Shown in pieces: positions 6,021 through 13,422 of a DNA stretch of 13,645 nucleotides. Within the stretch, counting starts at the first letter, position 1, and the number at the start of each line of letters is the position of its first letter. The notes under the pieces are model-generated. The model saw only the letters and a list, made by a program, of their open reading frames with translations. It was not told where the DNA came from and ran no database searches. A program made the position numbers and the translations under genes. Source of the stretch: Victivallales bacterium (lineage in GTDB: Bacteria > Verrucomicrobiota > Lentisphaeria > Victivallales > SZUA-371); assembly GCA_028691155.1 (NCBI GenBank), contig JAQUZV010000030.1:1-13645 (forward strand). The letters are read 5' to 3'.

Positions 6021-8535
6021 CTATAAGTATATCGCTATCAACGGCGTCAATATCGCCTACACCGACTGCGGCCGGGGACAGACGGTGTTGCTGGTGCATG
6101 GATTCGCTTCGTTTTCCTATACCTGGATGGAAATGCGCCGATTCCTGCCGACCGACCGGCTGCGCTGCCTGACCATCGACCTGAAAGGTTACGGCTATTC
6201 GGACAAAATCACCGACGACCACCTGGCCCCGTTCGATCAGGCGGTGATCCTGTCCGAATTCATCCGCCGCCTGGAGCTTGACCACCTGATCCTCGTCGGG
6301 CATTCGATGGGCGGCGCCATTTCGCTGATTGCCTTGTTTCACGAGGAAATCCGTCATCGGGTAACCGGGCTGGTCCTGATCGACAGCGCCGGATTGTTTC
6401 AGAAACTGCCGCGTTTCATCGACGACCTCACTTCCACCTCGCCCACCAGCCCGCTGGTCAAGTTGGCCAAAGAGGACCTGCTGGCCTCTCTGGTGCTGCA
6501 TCAGGCCTACTATGACAAAAATAAAATCACCGTGGACACGGTCCGCGAATATGCCGATGTCCTGCGTCAGGAAAACGCCAAGGAATGTCTGATCAGCGCC
6601 GCCAAACAGATCGCCATTGCCAATGTCCGCTCCTTCGTGGCCAACGTACGGAAAATCGATGTGCGCGCGATGATTATCTGGGGGGAAAAGGATGAAATCA
6701 TTCCCCGGGAAGACGCCGCCCGTTTCCATGACGACCTGCCGCATGCCGAAGTGAAAATCATTCCGGAATGCGGTCACTCGCCTCAGGAGGAAAAACCGCG
6801 TGAAACCGCCGCGCTGCTGACGGAATTTTTCGGTGTCGGCCCGATCAACCCCACCGCCGAGCCGTCGATCGCCGTCGCCACGCCCGCGGAACAGAAGGCA
6901 CCGAAAGAAGCATCGCCGCTCAAAAGTGTCATGTCCATGCCGCGGTTGCGTCACCTCCGCATGCACCGGTTGATCGACCGTTGGAGTCTGGGAACACTGA
7001 TCATTATTGTCTTTATCAAAATACTGCAATTTTTGAAGCGCTTGGGATTCCGGGCCGAGGAAAACGGCTGGCGCAAAGCAACCGGTATTTTTCTGCGCAC
7101 CGAACATTCAAAGTTCGTTCTGGCCAGCTTCCGCCTGGCTTATTCGCCGCCGAACCAGATGGCCACGGTGATGGAAGAGGCCAAAACGCTGCTGGTCGAA
7201 CGTCTGGCCGGCTTTCTGCGCCAAAACCCGGCCTGCCACTGGACCCTGGAATGGGGACGATTCCGGGTTTGGCCCAAAAAGGTGTTTTATACCGATATCA
7301 CCGAAGCGGAATTTTCCCATGACGGCGTTATGCTGCGGATTGTGCCGTATCTGGATTCCACCCGCAAAACCTTTTCCCTGCTGCGCCGGGAAGATGTCGA
7401 TCTGGCCCTGGACCAAATCATCACCCAGTTCAATGCCACCCGCAACGCCCCGGAACGGACCCGCGCCTGGACGCTGGAAAAGCGTCTGAAACGCTGGGTG
7501 CGTTCTCTCAAGGGCATCTCCTCCGGCGGTCGCCAGGAAATCCGTGAACTGGTGGAACGCGTTCTCAACGGCACCTTCATTCAATTCGAAACCCTCCCCG
7601 ACGACCCCACCCGTCTCAACGCAGCCCGACTGGGCACCCCGAACTTCAAAAACCGCCGCCACCCCGGTTCCGGGCTGCTCAACATTATTTGCCGCTTTAC
7701 CACCGATTACCGCGAAGCCGACCTCTGGTTTCAACACCATCACGTCCCGGTCGACGGCATGCCGATGCAGGAAATGCTGGCGCAGTTGAAACAGGAATGG
7801 GGCGCCGCCGGACAAATCCTCTATCCCGCCCGCAACAGCAAAGCCGCCATGCCGGAAGTGTTTTATTTCGGCCAACGGCTGTTCCGCGCCCGAATCTATG
7901 TCGATTTCGAAAAATTCTCCCGGTTGCGGCACTACCTCAACAACCGTTATTACGCGGAAATGGGAGGACCGGCCACCATCTCCAGCATGTTGATCTGGGG
8001 CTTGGCCGGATATGAATATTTTCGGGACAGCAAATTTCTGTTCCCGGTTGACACTTCGTTGATTATGGACTATCCGCAGGAGCGCAACATCAGTCTGATT
8101 TTCATCCGCCCGAGTCGATTTTTCGATGCCGCCGATCCTCTGGCCGGTTTCCTCCGTTACCAGCGCGAGTTCAACCGGCGGCTGTTCGCCACCCGGATCG
8201 GCAAGAGCGAAAGCTACGAATTGCTGGAGCTCTACGCCATGACCCATCCCATCTTCTACTACATCGCCCATTACCTGATGCCCAAGGCGATCGGCGAATT
8301 TCTCGGCACGGTCGGTCTGACCATCCTGCGCGATGCGGAAATGTTCGTCAGCCCGCTGAGCGACCTGCAAAGCAACGGCTTTGTCGCGGTCGGCAACATG
8401 CGTATGCCCACCGAGGACGGCCATACCGCCGGAGCCATCAGCATCTGCGGTTCGAAAAAGCAGGTCCGGGCTTATATCGAAGCCTTTTACCACCTGGCGG
8501 ACAATTATCCGGACATGCTGGGCATCGAATTATAA
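6007..8535 (+). CDS. Fusion protein: alpha/beta hydrolase plus CoA-dependent acyltransferase-like (HHxxxDG) domain
   Basis: Residues about 8-276 form an alpha/beta hydrolase: oxyanion LLVHGF (residues 28-33), nucleophile elbow GHSMGG with Ser100, acid WGEKDE with Asp229, and ECGHS with His257, so the triad is complete. A Pro/Ala-rich linker (280-305) and a hydrophobic stretch (about 328-343), possibly one membrane segment, follow. The C-terminal part (about 345-842) contains HHVPVDG, with His578, His579, Asp583 and Gly584. This matches the HHxxxDG active-site signature shared by wax ester/diacylglycerol acyltransferases, PapA-like and condensation enzymes and chloramphenicol acetyltransferase. 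No other family feature is clear, so the acyltransferase call rests mainly on the motif and its setting. A role in acyl transfer and ester cleavage on a lipid or cell-surface molecule is inferred. ATG 6007 has only a weak GGGA upstream, so the N-terminus may be longer, from 5871 via a frameshift. It converges on the Sel1 gene with no gap. Confidence 0.82.
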   Translation: MGPADYKYIAINGVNIAYTDCGRGQTVLLVHGFASFSYTWMEMRRFLPTDRLRCLTIDLKGYGYSDKITDDHLAPFDQAVILSEFIRRLELDHLILVGHSMGGAISLIALFHEEIRHRVTGLVLIDSAGLFQKLPRFIDDLTSTSPTSPLVKLAKEDLLASLVLHQAYYDKNKITVDTVREYADVLRQENAKECLISAAKQIAIANVRSFVANVRKIDVRAMIIWGEKDEIIPREDAARFHDDLPHAEVKIIPECGHSPQEEKPRETAALLTEFFGVGPINPTAEPSIAVATPAEQKAPKEASPLKSVMSMPRLRHLRMHRLIDRWSLGTLIIIVFIKILQFLKRLGFRAEENGWRKATGIFLRTEHSKFVLASFRLAYSPPNQMATVMEEAKTLLVERLAGFLRQNPACHWTLEWGRFRVWPKKVFYTDITEAEFSHDGVMLRIVPYLDSTRKTFSLLRREDVDLALDQIITQFNATRNAPERTRAWTLEKRLKRWVRSLKGISSGGRQEIRELVERVLNGTFIQFETLPDDPTRLNAARLGTPNFKNRRHPGSGLLNIICRFTTDYREADLWFQHHHVPVDGMPMQEMLAQLKQEWGAAGQILYPARNSKAAMPEVFYFGQRLFRARIYVDFEKFSRLRHYLNNRYYAEMGGPATISSMLIWGLAGYEYFRDSKFLFPVDTSLIMDYPQERNISLIFIRPSRFFDAADPLAGFLRYQREFNRRLFATRIGKSESYELLELYAMTHPIFYYIAHYLMPKAIGEFLGTVGLTILRDAEMFVSPLSDLQSNGFVAVGNMRMPTEDGHTAGAISICGSKKQVRAYIEAFYHLADNYPDMLGIEL

Positions 8536-8758
8536 TCATTGCCTGGTTCCGATGGCACTATAATAGTAATCGAAAGGGTCCTGCGCCCGTTCGTTTTCGT
8601 CGTTTTTTTGAAATTCACGCCAATATTCCAGCGCTTTGACCATATTCGGATCCGAAGACACCACCAGCTTGTCGTCCTGAATGCCCGTATGCGTCTTGAC
8701 CCGATGGTAAAAAATATCCCCGAGACAATAATTGGCATAATTGGCCCCCAATGCCGCC
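8536..8758 (-). repeat. 3' end of Sel1 gene duplicated at 13423-13645
   Basis: I count 9 mismatches in 223 aligned bases against 13423-13645. The 127 bp furthest from the stop codon (8632-8758) are identical. The match starts essentially at the stop codon; the flanks outside the genes are unrelated. Confidence 0.9.
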
Positions 8759-11049
8759 GCTTGGTGGTAAGTCGCCATTATTTTTCCCGCATCTTTCGGA
8801 TTTTTCCCGGCCAGTTTTTCTTCAATCTGTGCCGACAGCAACCACGCCGGACCATAATTCAAATCGCGGTATGGCGCCAACTGTTCCAGCCATTCCTTAT
8901 GCACCACCCCATTACTCTCGAAGGCCATTTTTATCGCCATGAACCCGGCTTTCAGATGGCCCTTTTTCGCCGCCGCCCGAAAGAAATTCGCCGCGTTGAT
9001 CTTCTCCAAATGATCGCTATCGCCGATGGAGCTCAATCCGGTCCGCTGGCCGTTGAGATATTGCAAACCCAGTAAATACAACGCATCTCTATCCCCTTGC
9101 CGGGCAATATTCTCCAATTGTCGATTCGCCACCATCAACATCGCCACGATCGTTTTGGCACGAGAAAATATGTCGTGAGCCGGTATTACTTTTCTTCTTT
9201 GGCCATCTTCCCCCATCAAAATTACCGGCTCCAGTTTCCCACTGGGAATACCCAGGAATATTTTGCTCTTGCTGTTACGGAAATCCCGGGTATAAAAATC
9301 ATACAAAAAAACCAGCACCGTCGGTAAATCGGCCGCATGCGCTCCATGTTTTTTCCAGTCTTCCACCTTTTGCTCAATGGCTAACGGCTGCTTGTTTTTC
9401 ACCGCATATTGCAGCAGATAATATAACGGATAGTCCCCATATTTAAGGTCGGTTTCCGGCGTGAAATACGACGGTGGCAGTTTTTGTTTCTCCACCTGCA
9501 AACGCAATAACTCCAGCTCGCAACTCCGGTTGCCCATCTTGGCCCCGGCGGCAAACAAGCGTCCGGCTTCTTCCGGTTTTCTGGCCGCAATCGCGTTCCC
9601 AGCCGCCAGATAAAACGCCCCGGTGGCCGTGATTTCGGGATAGATGTCCCGCGCGGTTACGGTGATGTCCCGCGCGGTTACGGTCAGGTTGCCGGTCCTC
9701 GATATGGCCGCCATCAGTTGATTCTTGGGACCGTTAATCTCAAGCAGCTCATTACGTGGCATTAATCGCAGCAGTCTACAGACAAAGGACAGTTCATCCC
9801 CAAATTTGGGGATACAGGTATGATTGATTTTTTTCTGCAATTCCGGACCGTAATTCGGCAAACCAAGCCGTACTTCCACCGGCAACCGCGTCAGCCGGAT
9901 CTCCGCCAATGCCGCCACGGCTTGCGGTAAACCATAGCCGGCCGCCTTCTTCAGCAACACCTCCGCCTTGGCCCAATCCGGAGCCACGCCGATCCCGCGC
10001 CAATACCCGAACCCGGCTTTATACATGGCCAGAACATGCTCGAATTTCCTGCCGCTCAGTTTTTCAAACAATTGCTGCGCCCGCGGCGGATCGTATTGTT
10101 GCAGCTTCAACGCATAGGCATAGAGTTGATCAGGGTTGTCCTGCCGTATCATCTTTTGAGACGGTAATTCGTACGAGCCATAGGGATAATGTCGGGGCAG
10201 GACCTTTACCGGGAACAAGATGGTTTTCTTCTTGGTCGCCACGGAATCGTCTTTCGGCGCATCCGGATGCGTCGCGCTGAAATAGACCCCCGGTTCCGAA
10301 ACCTCAATAATTGTCCGCGGCGGATCCTTGTCGAAAGCCACAGAGGAACGCGACGGTTGGGGAATGAAAATTACAAAACGATGAGCCGGTCTTTTTTGCT
10401 CGCAACTAGGACACCGTAGGTTGATCGCACCATGATTTTTTTCTTCCCATATAGAAAAACAAGAAAAAACAAAACGATATTTCTCCGGCTCATAATACGG
10501 AGTTTTTGATGCCGCGTTCAAGTATGACATCGGAGAAGAATGACCATAACACAATACGCCACACAGAGGACATTTATCGACATGGTACCCGGACATTGAA
10601 CATCCACTGTGCAGTTCATCCATCCAGATGATATCTTTATAACCTCCGGCCTTAACGCCTTCCCAATTGGCAACCCCGACGCCAAGGTGCAGATTGGGAT
10701 TCTTCACCCGGGAGATGGCCGGAAATACCCGCACTGAAAACTCTACTATCATATACTGCGAATCATCATCATCGGGAAAATCCGGCAACTCACATTCCAG
10801 GGTTACCAACTGCCCGGACAATTTTTCCGACGTCAGACCCCGTTCGTGAAAACGTCCCCATGGCGCTTTATCAGAATATGGCAACTGATATACCGTCCCC
10901 AGCGGCGTATCATACAGTTCCTTGATCCCCGCCGACATTTCCCAGCGGGACGGCGATAAAGACGACGGCGACATACCCCGGGCGCCGCCGCTCAGCCCGA
11001 TCCCACTCATCAGCGACAGCAATAACAGTTTTCGCCATCTTCCGTACAT
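8536..11049 (-). CDS. Exported Sel1-repeat-like protein with two CxxC pairs, unknown function
   Basis: I chose ATG 11049 because GAAGAGGGA (11065-11057) lies 7 nt upstream and the protein then opens with a proper signal peptide (MYGRWRK, a leucine-rich core, cleavage near GGARG). A GTG at 11085 would add 12 residues. The mature N-terminal half (about 45-290) is unrecognised and contains CPLC (160-163) and CPSC (213-216), a zinc-ribbon-like arrangement, with further Cys at 150, 167 and 197. The rest is helical with Sel1/TPR-like units, for example ALKLQQYDPPRAQQLFEKL, AKAEVLLKKAAGYGLPQA, NFFRAAAKKGHLKAG and YHQAAALGANYANY. Sel1 repeats usually scaffold protein contacts in the envelope. It is the last of three exported genes on this strand, 186 bp after the previous one. 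A near copy of its 3' end lies at the right edge of the window. Confidence 0.82.
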   Translation of the reverse strand: MYGRWRKLLLLSLMSGIGLSGGARGMSPSSLSPSRWEMSAGIKELYDTPLGTVYQLPYSDKAPWGRFHERGLTSEKLSGQLVTLECELPDFPDDDDSQYMIVEFSVRVFPAISRVKNPNLHLGVGVANWEGVKAGGYKDIIWMDELHSGCSMSGYHVDKCPLCGVLCYGHSSPMSYLNAASKTPYYEPEKYRFVFSCFSIWEEKNHGAINLRCPSCEQKRPAHRFVIFIPQPSRSSVAFDKDPPRTIIEVSEPGVYFSATHPDAPKDDSVATKKKTILFPVKVLPRHYPYGSYELPSQKMIRQDNPDQLYAYALKLQQYDPPRAQQLFEKLSGRKFEHVLAMYKAGFGYWRGIGVAPDWAKAEVLLKKAAGYGLPQAVAALAEIRLTRLPVEVRLGLPNYGPELQKKINHTCIPKFGDELSFVCRLLRLMPRNELLEINGPKNQLMAAISRTGNLTVTARDITVTARDIYPEITATGAFYLAAGNAIAARKPEEAGRLFAAGAKMGNRSCELELLRLQVEKQKLPPSYFTPETDLKYGDYPLYYLLQYAVKNKQPLAIEQKVEDWKKHGAHAADLPTVLVFLYDFYTRDFRNSKSKIFLGIPSGKLEPVILMGEDGQRRKVIPAHDIFSRAKTIVAMLMVANRQLENIARQGDRDALYLLGLQYLNGQRTGLSSIGDSDHLEKINAANFFRAAAKKGHLKAGFMAIKMAFESNGVVHKEWLEQLAPYRDLNYGPAWLLSAQIEEKLAGKNPKDAGKIMATYHQAAALGANYANYCLGDIFYHRVKTHTGIQDDKLVVSSDPNMVKALEYWREFQKNDENERAQDPFDYYYSAIGTRQ
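9643..9684 (-). repeat. Perfect 21-bp in-frame tandem duplication in the Sel1 gene
   Basis: The same 21-bp unit occurs at 9643-9663 and 9664-9684. On the coding strand it gives TVTARDI twice (residues 456-469 from ATG 11049). Perfect identity suggests a recent slippage event. Confidence 0.92.
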
Positions 11050-11056
11050 TACTTTA

Positions 11057-11065
11057 TCCCTCTTC
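11057..11065 (-). promoter_or_regulatory. Ribosome binding site deciding the Sel1 gene start
   Basis: On the minus strand, GAAGAGGGA lies 7 nt before ATG 11049. The upstream in-frame GTG (11085) has no comparable site. Confidence 0.65.
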
Positions 11066-11235
11066 TCCAGCTCGCGATCAGTCACGGCGACGGTTTCATC
11101 CCCACATCCTTTGTTTTTTTATTCGCCCATTGCGGGGACATAAATTTTTGCCGGCTCCATCGATCAATCGGGAAATGTTCACCGACACCTCCCGGAAAAG
11201 ACCGATGTCGCCGTTCCGGCATGAAATCGATCGCC

Positions 11236-11943
11236 TCAATAAATACCGATTACTTTTTTCAATTCTATCCGGTATTCTCCGTCGACGGCACCGTCATCAT
11301 ACATGGGGCCCAACAATGGGACATGGGAAAAAGCCGAAAAAATTTCGGTATTCAGCGGCAAATCCTTATGGGTCGGAGACTCCCATAAAATCTGCTGCAC
11401 CGAGGGATTAAAATAAAAATTGCCGTTTTTCATTCCGAAATAAAACAAGACACTACTTTTGATCTTTTCCTTTTGCTTCATTTTGAATTGGAACGTAAAA
11501 AAGCATTTGCCGCCATCGGCCTCCTCAATCCAATTTAAAATCAGATATGGATTCCGTCCGCCATAAACACTGCACACCAGCGAGTTATCGCTCTTGCAAC
11601 CGCCTATTTTCACATAATCGTTCTTTTGCTGATCATATTGAAAAAAGACGATCTCCGCTTCCGCTCTGATGGTTCCGGATTTGAACAGCCGGTTGCCGGC
11701 AAGGTCCAACGACGGCCCGACCCCGGTAAAAGAAATCGCCACGTGTTCTTCCGCCATATATTTCCTGATCTCGCCGTCTGCTTTCCCCTCGCTGAAAAGC
11801 ATGGCCTCGCAATGTTGCGGCGGCGCCGCTTTGATCAGATAAAAATCTCGGGATTGAAGAAAATTCGCTTCCTTCTGTTCCGCCGCCACTGCCAGCAACG
11901 GCAGAACGCCCAACAACACCATCACGATCCGCAACGATTTCAT
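11236..11943 (-). CDS. Small secreted protein of unknown function
   Basis: The 235-residue protein begins with a clear Sec signal peptide (MKSLRIVMVLLGVLPLLAVAA, likely cleaved after Ala20 or Ala21, before EQKE). No lipobox is present. The mature part looks beta-rich, with strands such as AEIVFFQYD, LILNWIEE, CFFTFQFKMK, SVLFYFGM and GEYRIELKKV. I recognise no domain or catalytic motif. The start is fixed by GGAGAAG just upstream, and the stop codon TAG of the preceding gene forms part of this ribosome site (TAGGAGAAG). Only 9 bp separate the two genes, so they are almost certainly one transcript with translational coupling. With the Cys/His-rich protein upstream it may form a secreted pair. 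Confidence 0.75.
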   Translation of the reverse strand: MKSLRIVMVLLGVLPLLAVAAEQKEANFLQSRDFYLIKAAPPQHCEAMLFSEGKADGEIRKYMAEEHVAISFTGVGPSLDLAGNRLFKSGTIRAEAEIVFFQYDQQKNDYVKIGGCKSDNSLVCSVYGGRNPYLILNWIEEADGGKCFFTFQFKMKQKEKIKSSVLFYFGMKNGNFYFNPSVQQILWESPTHKDLPLNTEIFSAFSHVPLLGPMYDDGAVDGEYRIELKKVIGIY

Positions 11944-11952
11944 TCGCTTCTC

Positions 11953-12807
11953 CTATTTGAGCATGATAATATTTACTTCCTGGGAATTTTTTCCGGCAAT
12001 AGCCACCCGGGACGATAAACCGTTAAGATGTATTTCCGCGGTTTTCGCCGTTACCGCCAGAGTATTTCCCTCATGAGAAATTTGTATATATGCCCCCAAA
12101 GTACGACTGCCGCCGGTGGCATATATACCCTCGGTGGCATGCCATGTTATCTCCCCGGTCGTCCGATTGATCTGCGCCGTAAAATCCACCCGCAACAAAG
12201 ACGGTTTATAATTGCCCGAGGCCCAGAATGTGCCATCGTAAGAACGCTGCAGTTGGGACTTGATCCAAACGGTAAAATGCACCCTGTCGGCAACATAATC
12301 GCCCGTCGTATCGCGAGAACTGTCATACACCGCAGTGATGCCGATAGACGTACAAACCTGATAACCGATACGAATATTATCGCCAAGGTGAAACGTCGTT
12401 GAATCCTGAGTAACCACACTCGTTGTCGCATCACGCAGCAGCCCATACTGAAACCGTTTCCCCCCTTCCGAAGCCGGAGTTATTTCACCCCCGCCAGGAG
12501 GAGAATGCGCTGAAATATCCGCATATTTCAACGTTCCGGGAGATATCGGCCGGTCCAAACCGGCCCGATAAAGACGAAACGGCAACGCATCACCGTCCGC
12601 CGCCGGCGACAAATTGCCGTGGCAACCATGGTCGTCGCCCCCCATGCAATCAGGCCCCCCGGTCCAATCGCCCGTAACCGCCGCCGGAACATTGCCGCGG
12701 CAGTCGCCATGACATGTTTTTGCGGTTTCCGCGTTACCCGTAACAACCAGTCCCAGCCCGGCAATCCCGCATGACCATAATAAAAAATACCGGTTCAATT
12801 GTTTCAT
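11953..12807 (-). CDS. Secreted protein with Cys/His-rich N-terminus, unknown function
   Basis: The 284-residue protein has a signal peptide (MKQLNRYFLL start, hydrophobic to about residue 22, likely cleaved at TGNA before ETAK). Directly after it, residues 31-64 carry C32, H33, C36, C54, H60, C62 and H63 in a Gly/Asp-rich setting (TCHGDCRGN, then GCHGN). This may bind a metal or form disulfides. The rest, from about residue 100, looks like beta-sandwich secreted material (VHFTVWIKSQL, LRVDFTAQINRTTGEITW, GAYIQISHEGN, AEIHLNGL). I recognise no family. GGGGGGAG lies 7 nt before ATG 12807 and supports the start. It is the first gene of a two- or three-gene unit running leftwards, 9 bp before the next secreted protein. 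Confidence 0.75.
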   Translation of the reverse strand: MKQLNRYFLLWSCGIAGLGLVVTGNAETAKTCHGDCRGNVPAAVTGDWTGGPDCMGGDDHGCHGNLSPAADGDALPFRLYRAGLDRPISPGTLKYADISAHSPPGGGEITPASEGGKRFQYGLLRDATTSVVTQDSTTFHLGDNIRIGYQVCTSIGITAVYDSSRDTTGDYVADRVHFTVWIKSQLQRSYDGTFWASGNYKPSLLRVDFTAQINRTTGEITWHATEGIYATGGSRTLGAYIQISHEGNTLAVTAKTAEIHLNGLSSRVAIAGKNSQEVNIIMLK

Positions 12808-13055
12808 CGTGTTGCTCCCCCCAAATTTTTGTCCCGGCAGTTATACCGGCCCCTTCGATTTGACCATAACAAGGAATCGGATACGACTGGCCTCTCCGGC
12901 CATGTTCCCGGGAAAAGATAAGATATGGCATCACCGCAAACAGTGTTTTCCATCGTCATTCCCCCCCGACAACCTCATGTTCCTTTCATTAATATCACCG
13001 CGTTCATTCCGCCTTGATTTGGTAACCATATCACTGGCGGGAAAATATTTCTTCC
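12808..13055. other. Upstream region of the minus-strand exported-protein genes
   Basis: No gene is supported here. Besides the G-run ribosome site next to 12807, it contains a palindrome TTCCCGGGAA (12905-12914) and a short inverted repeat, TGGCC/GGCCA (12888-12902). Both lie roughly 80-110 bp before the start of the Cys/His-rich gene, where an operator could sit. I saw no convincing -35/-10 pair. With the possible small gene and the spacer beyond it, the largely gene-free stretch runs to 13422. Confidence 0.4.
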
Positions 13056-13259
13056 CTATTGGCACGCCCATTGAAAAAATGCGAGCGGGGAAATTGGACC
13101 GCCGAATAGGGCGAACGCCCGTAACCACTTGCCGCCACTGGGCATTCCGTGCCGATAGGATATATCTGCCATAATCGTAGTTTGGTATTCAATTCGCTCC
13201 CCCAACATCTGCGCGGTTAAAAAGACACTGATTATTCCGTTGCCTGATAATGGCTCCAC
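13056..13259 (-). CDS. Possible small gene, 67 codons, unknown function
   Basis: A GTG at 13259 is preceded by GGGGG (13273-13269) at 9 nt, in the style of the other genes here (GGGGGAAAA), and by a promoter-like pair further up. The product reads MEPLSGNGIISVFLTAQML, then polar residues, then a hydrophobic C-terminal part (FALFGGPISPLAFFQW) before its TAG. It has no recognised motif and no clear signal peptide. The position between two Sel1-type/exported gene sets and the open overlapping frames leave room for it being a decayed gene or chance. The ribosome site and promoter together are why it is listed. Confidence 0.3.
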   Translation of the reverse strand: MEPLSGNGIISVFLTAQMLGERIEYQTTIMADISYRHGMPSGGKWLRAFALFGGPISPLAFFQWACQ

Positions 13260-13285
13260 GTTAATTTTCCCCCATAGTCTATCAA

Positions 13286-13315
13286 ATAATACACGGCAAA
13301 AACATATTCTTCCAA
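13286..13315 (-). promoter_or_regulatory. Promoter-like sequence (sigma70 type), minus strand
   Basis: Reading leftwards: TTGGAA (13315-13310), an 18-nt spacer, then TATTAT (13291-13286). Transcription would begin near 13279, giving a leader of about 20 nt with the ribosome site of the small GTG ORF at 13259. The setting is AT-rich compared with the rest of the window. It may serve the small ORF, the downstream exported genes, or both. Confidence 0.4.
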
Positions 13316-13358
13316 TACCATAACGTTAAAATTTTCAATAAAAATCGAAATATTGTTC

Positions 13359-13380
13359 GGCGGAACAACCGTTATCCGCC
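13359..13380 (-). terminator. Weak hairpin after the partial Sel1 paralogue
   Basis: GGCGGA and TCCGCC form a 6-bp stem with a 10-nt loop about 45 bp after the stop codon of the minus-strand partial gene. A T-rich stretch (ATTTCGATTTTTATT) begins about 6 nt downstream. The T-run is offset from the stem, so termination is possible but not certain. Confidence 0.35.
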
Positions 13381-13422
13381 CAACCGATTTTCATGCCCGT
13401 CCCAATTGCTCCCATCCCGCAA

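Noticed and set aside
5821..8493. Two end-to-end antisense open frames (428 and 461 codons) opposite the fusion gene.
   Set aside because: They share one frame, in register with the real gene, and are broken only at a TCA serine codon. This is the expected mirror of GC-rich coding sequence, whereas the plus strand has intact catalytic motifs.
12760..12807. Possible lipobox (LWSC, Cys13) in the Cys/His-rich protein.
   Set aside because: The hydrophobic core before Cys13 would be only about six residues, and hydrophobic sequence continues after it to a good signal peptidase I site near residue 26.
13031..13192. 53-codon ORF from TTG with GGGGGAG upstream, minus strand.
   Set aside because: Spacing to the start is only 4 nt, and it overlaps the better-supported GTG ORF in another frame. 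Nothing else supports translation.
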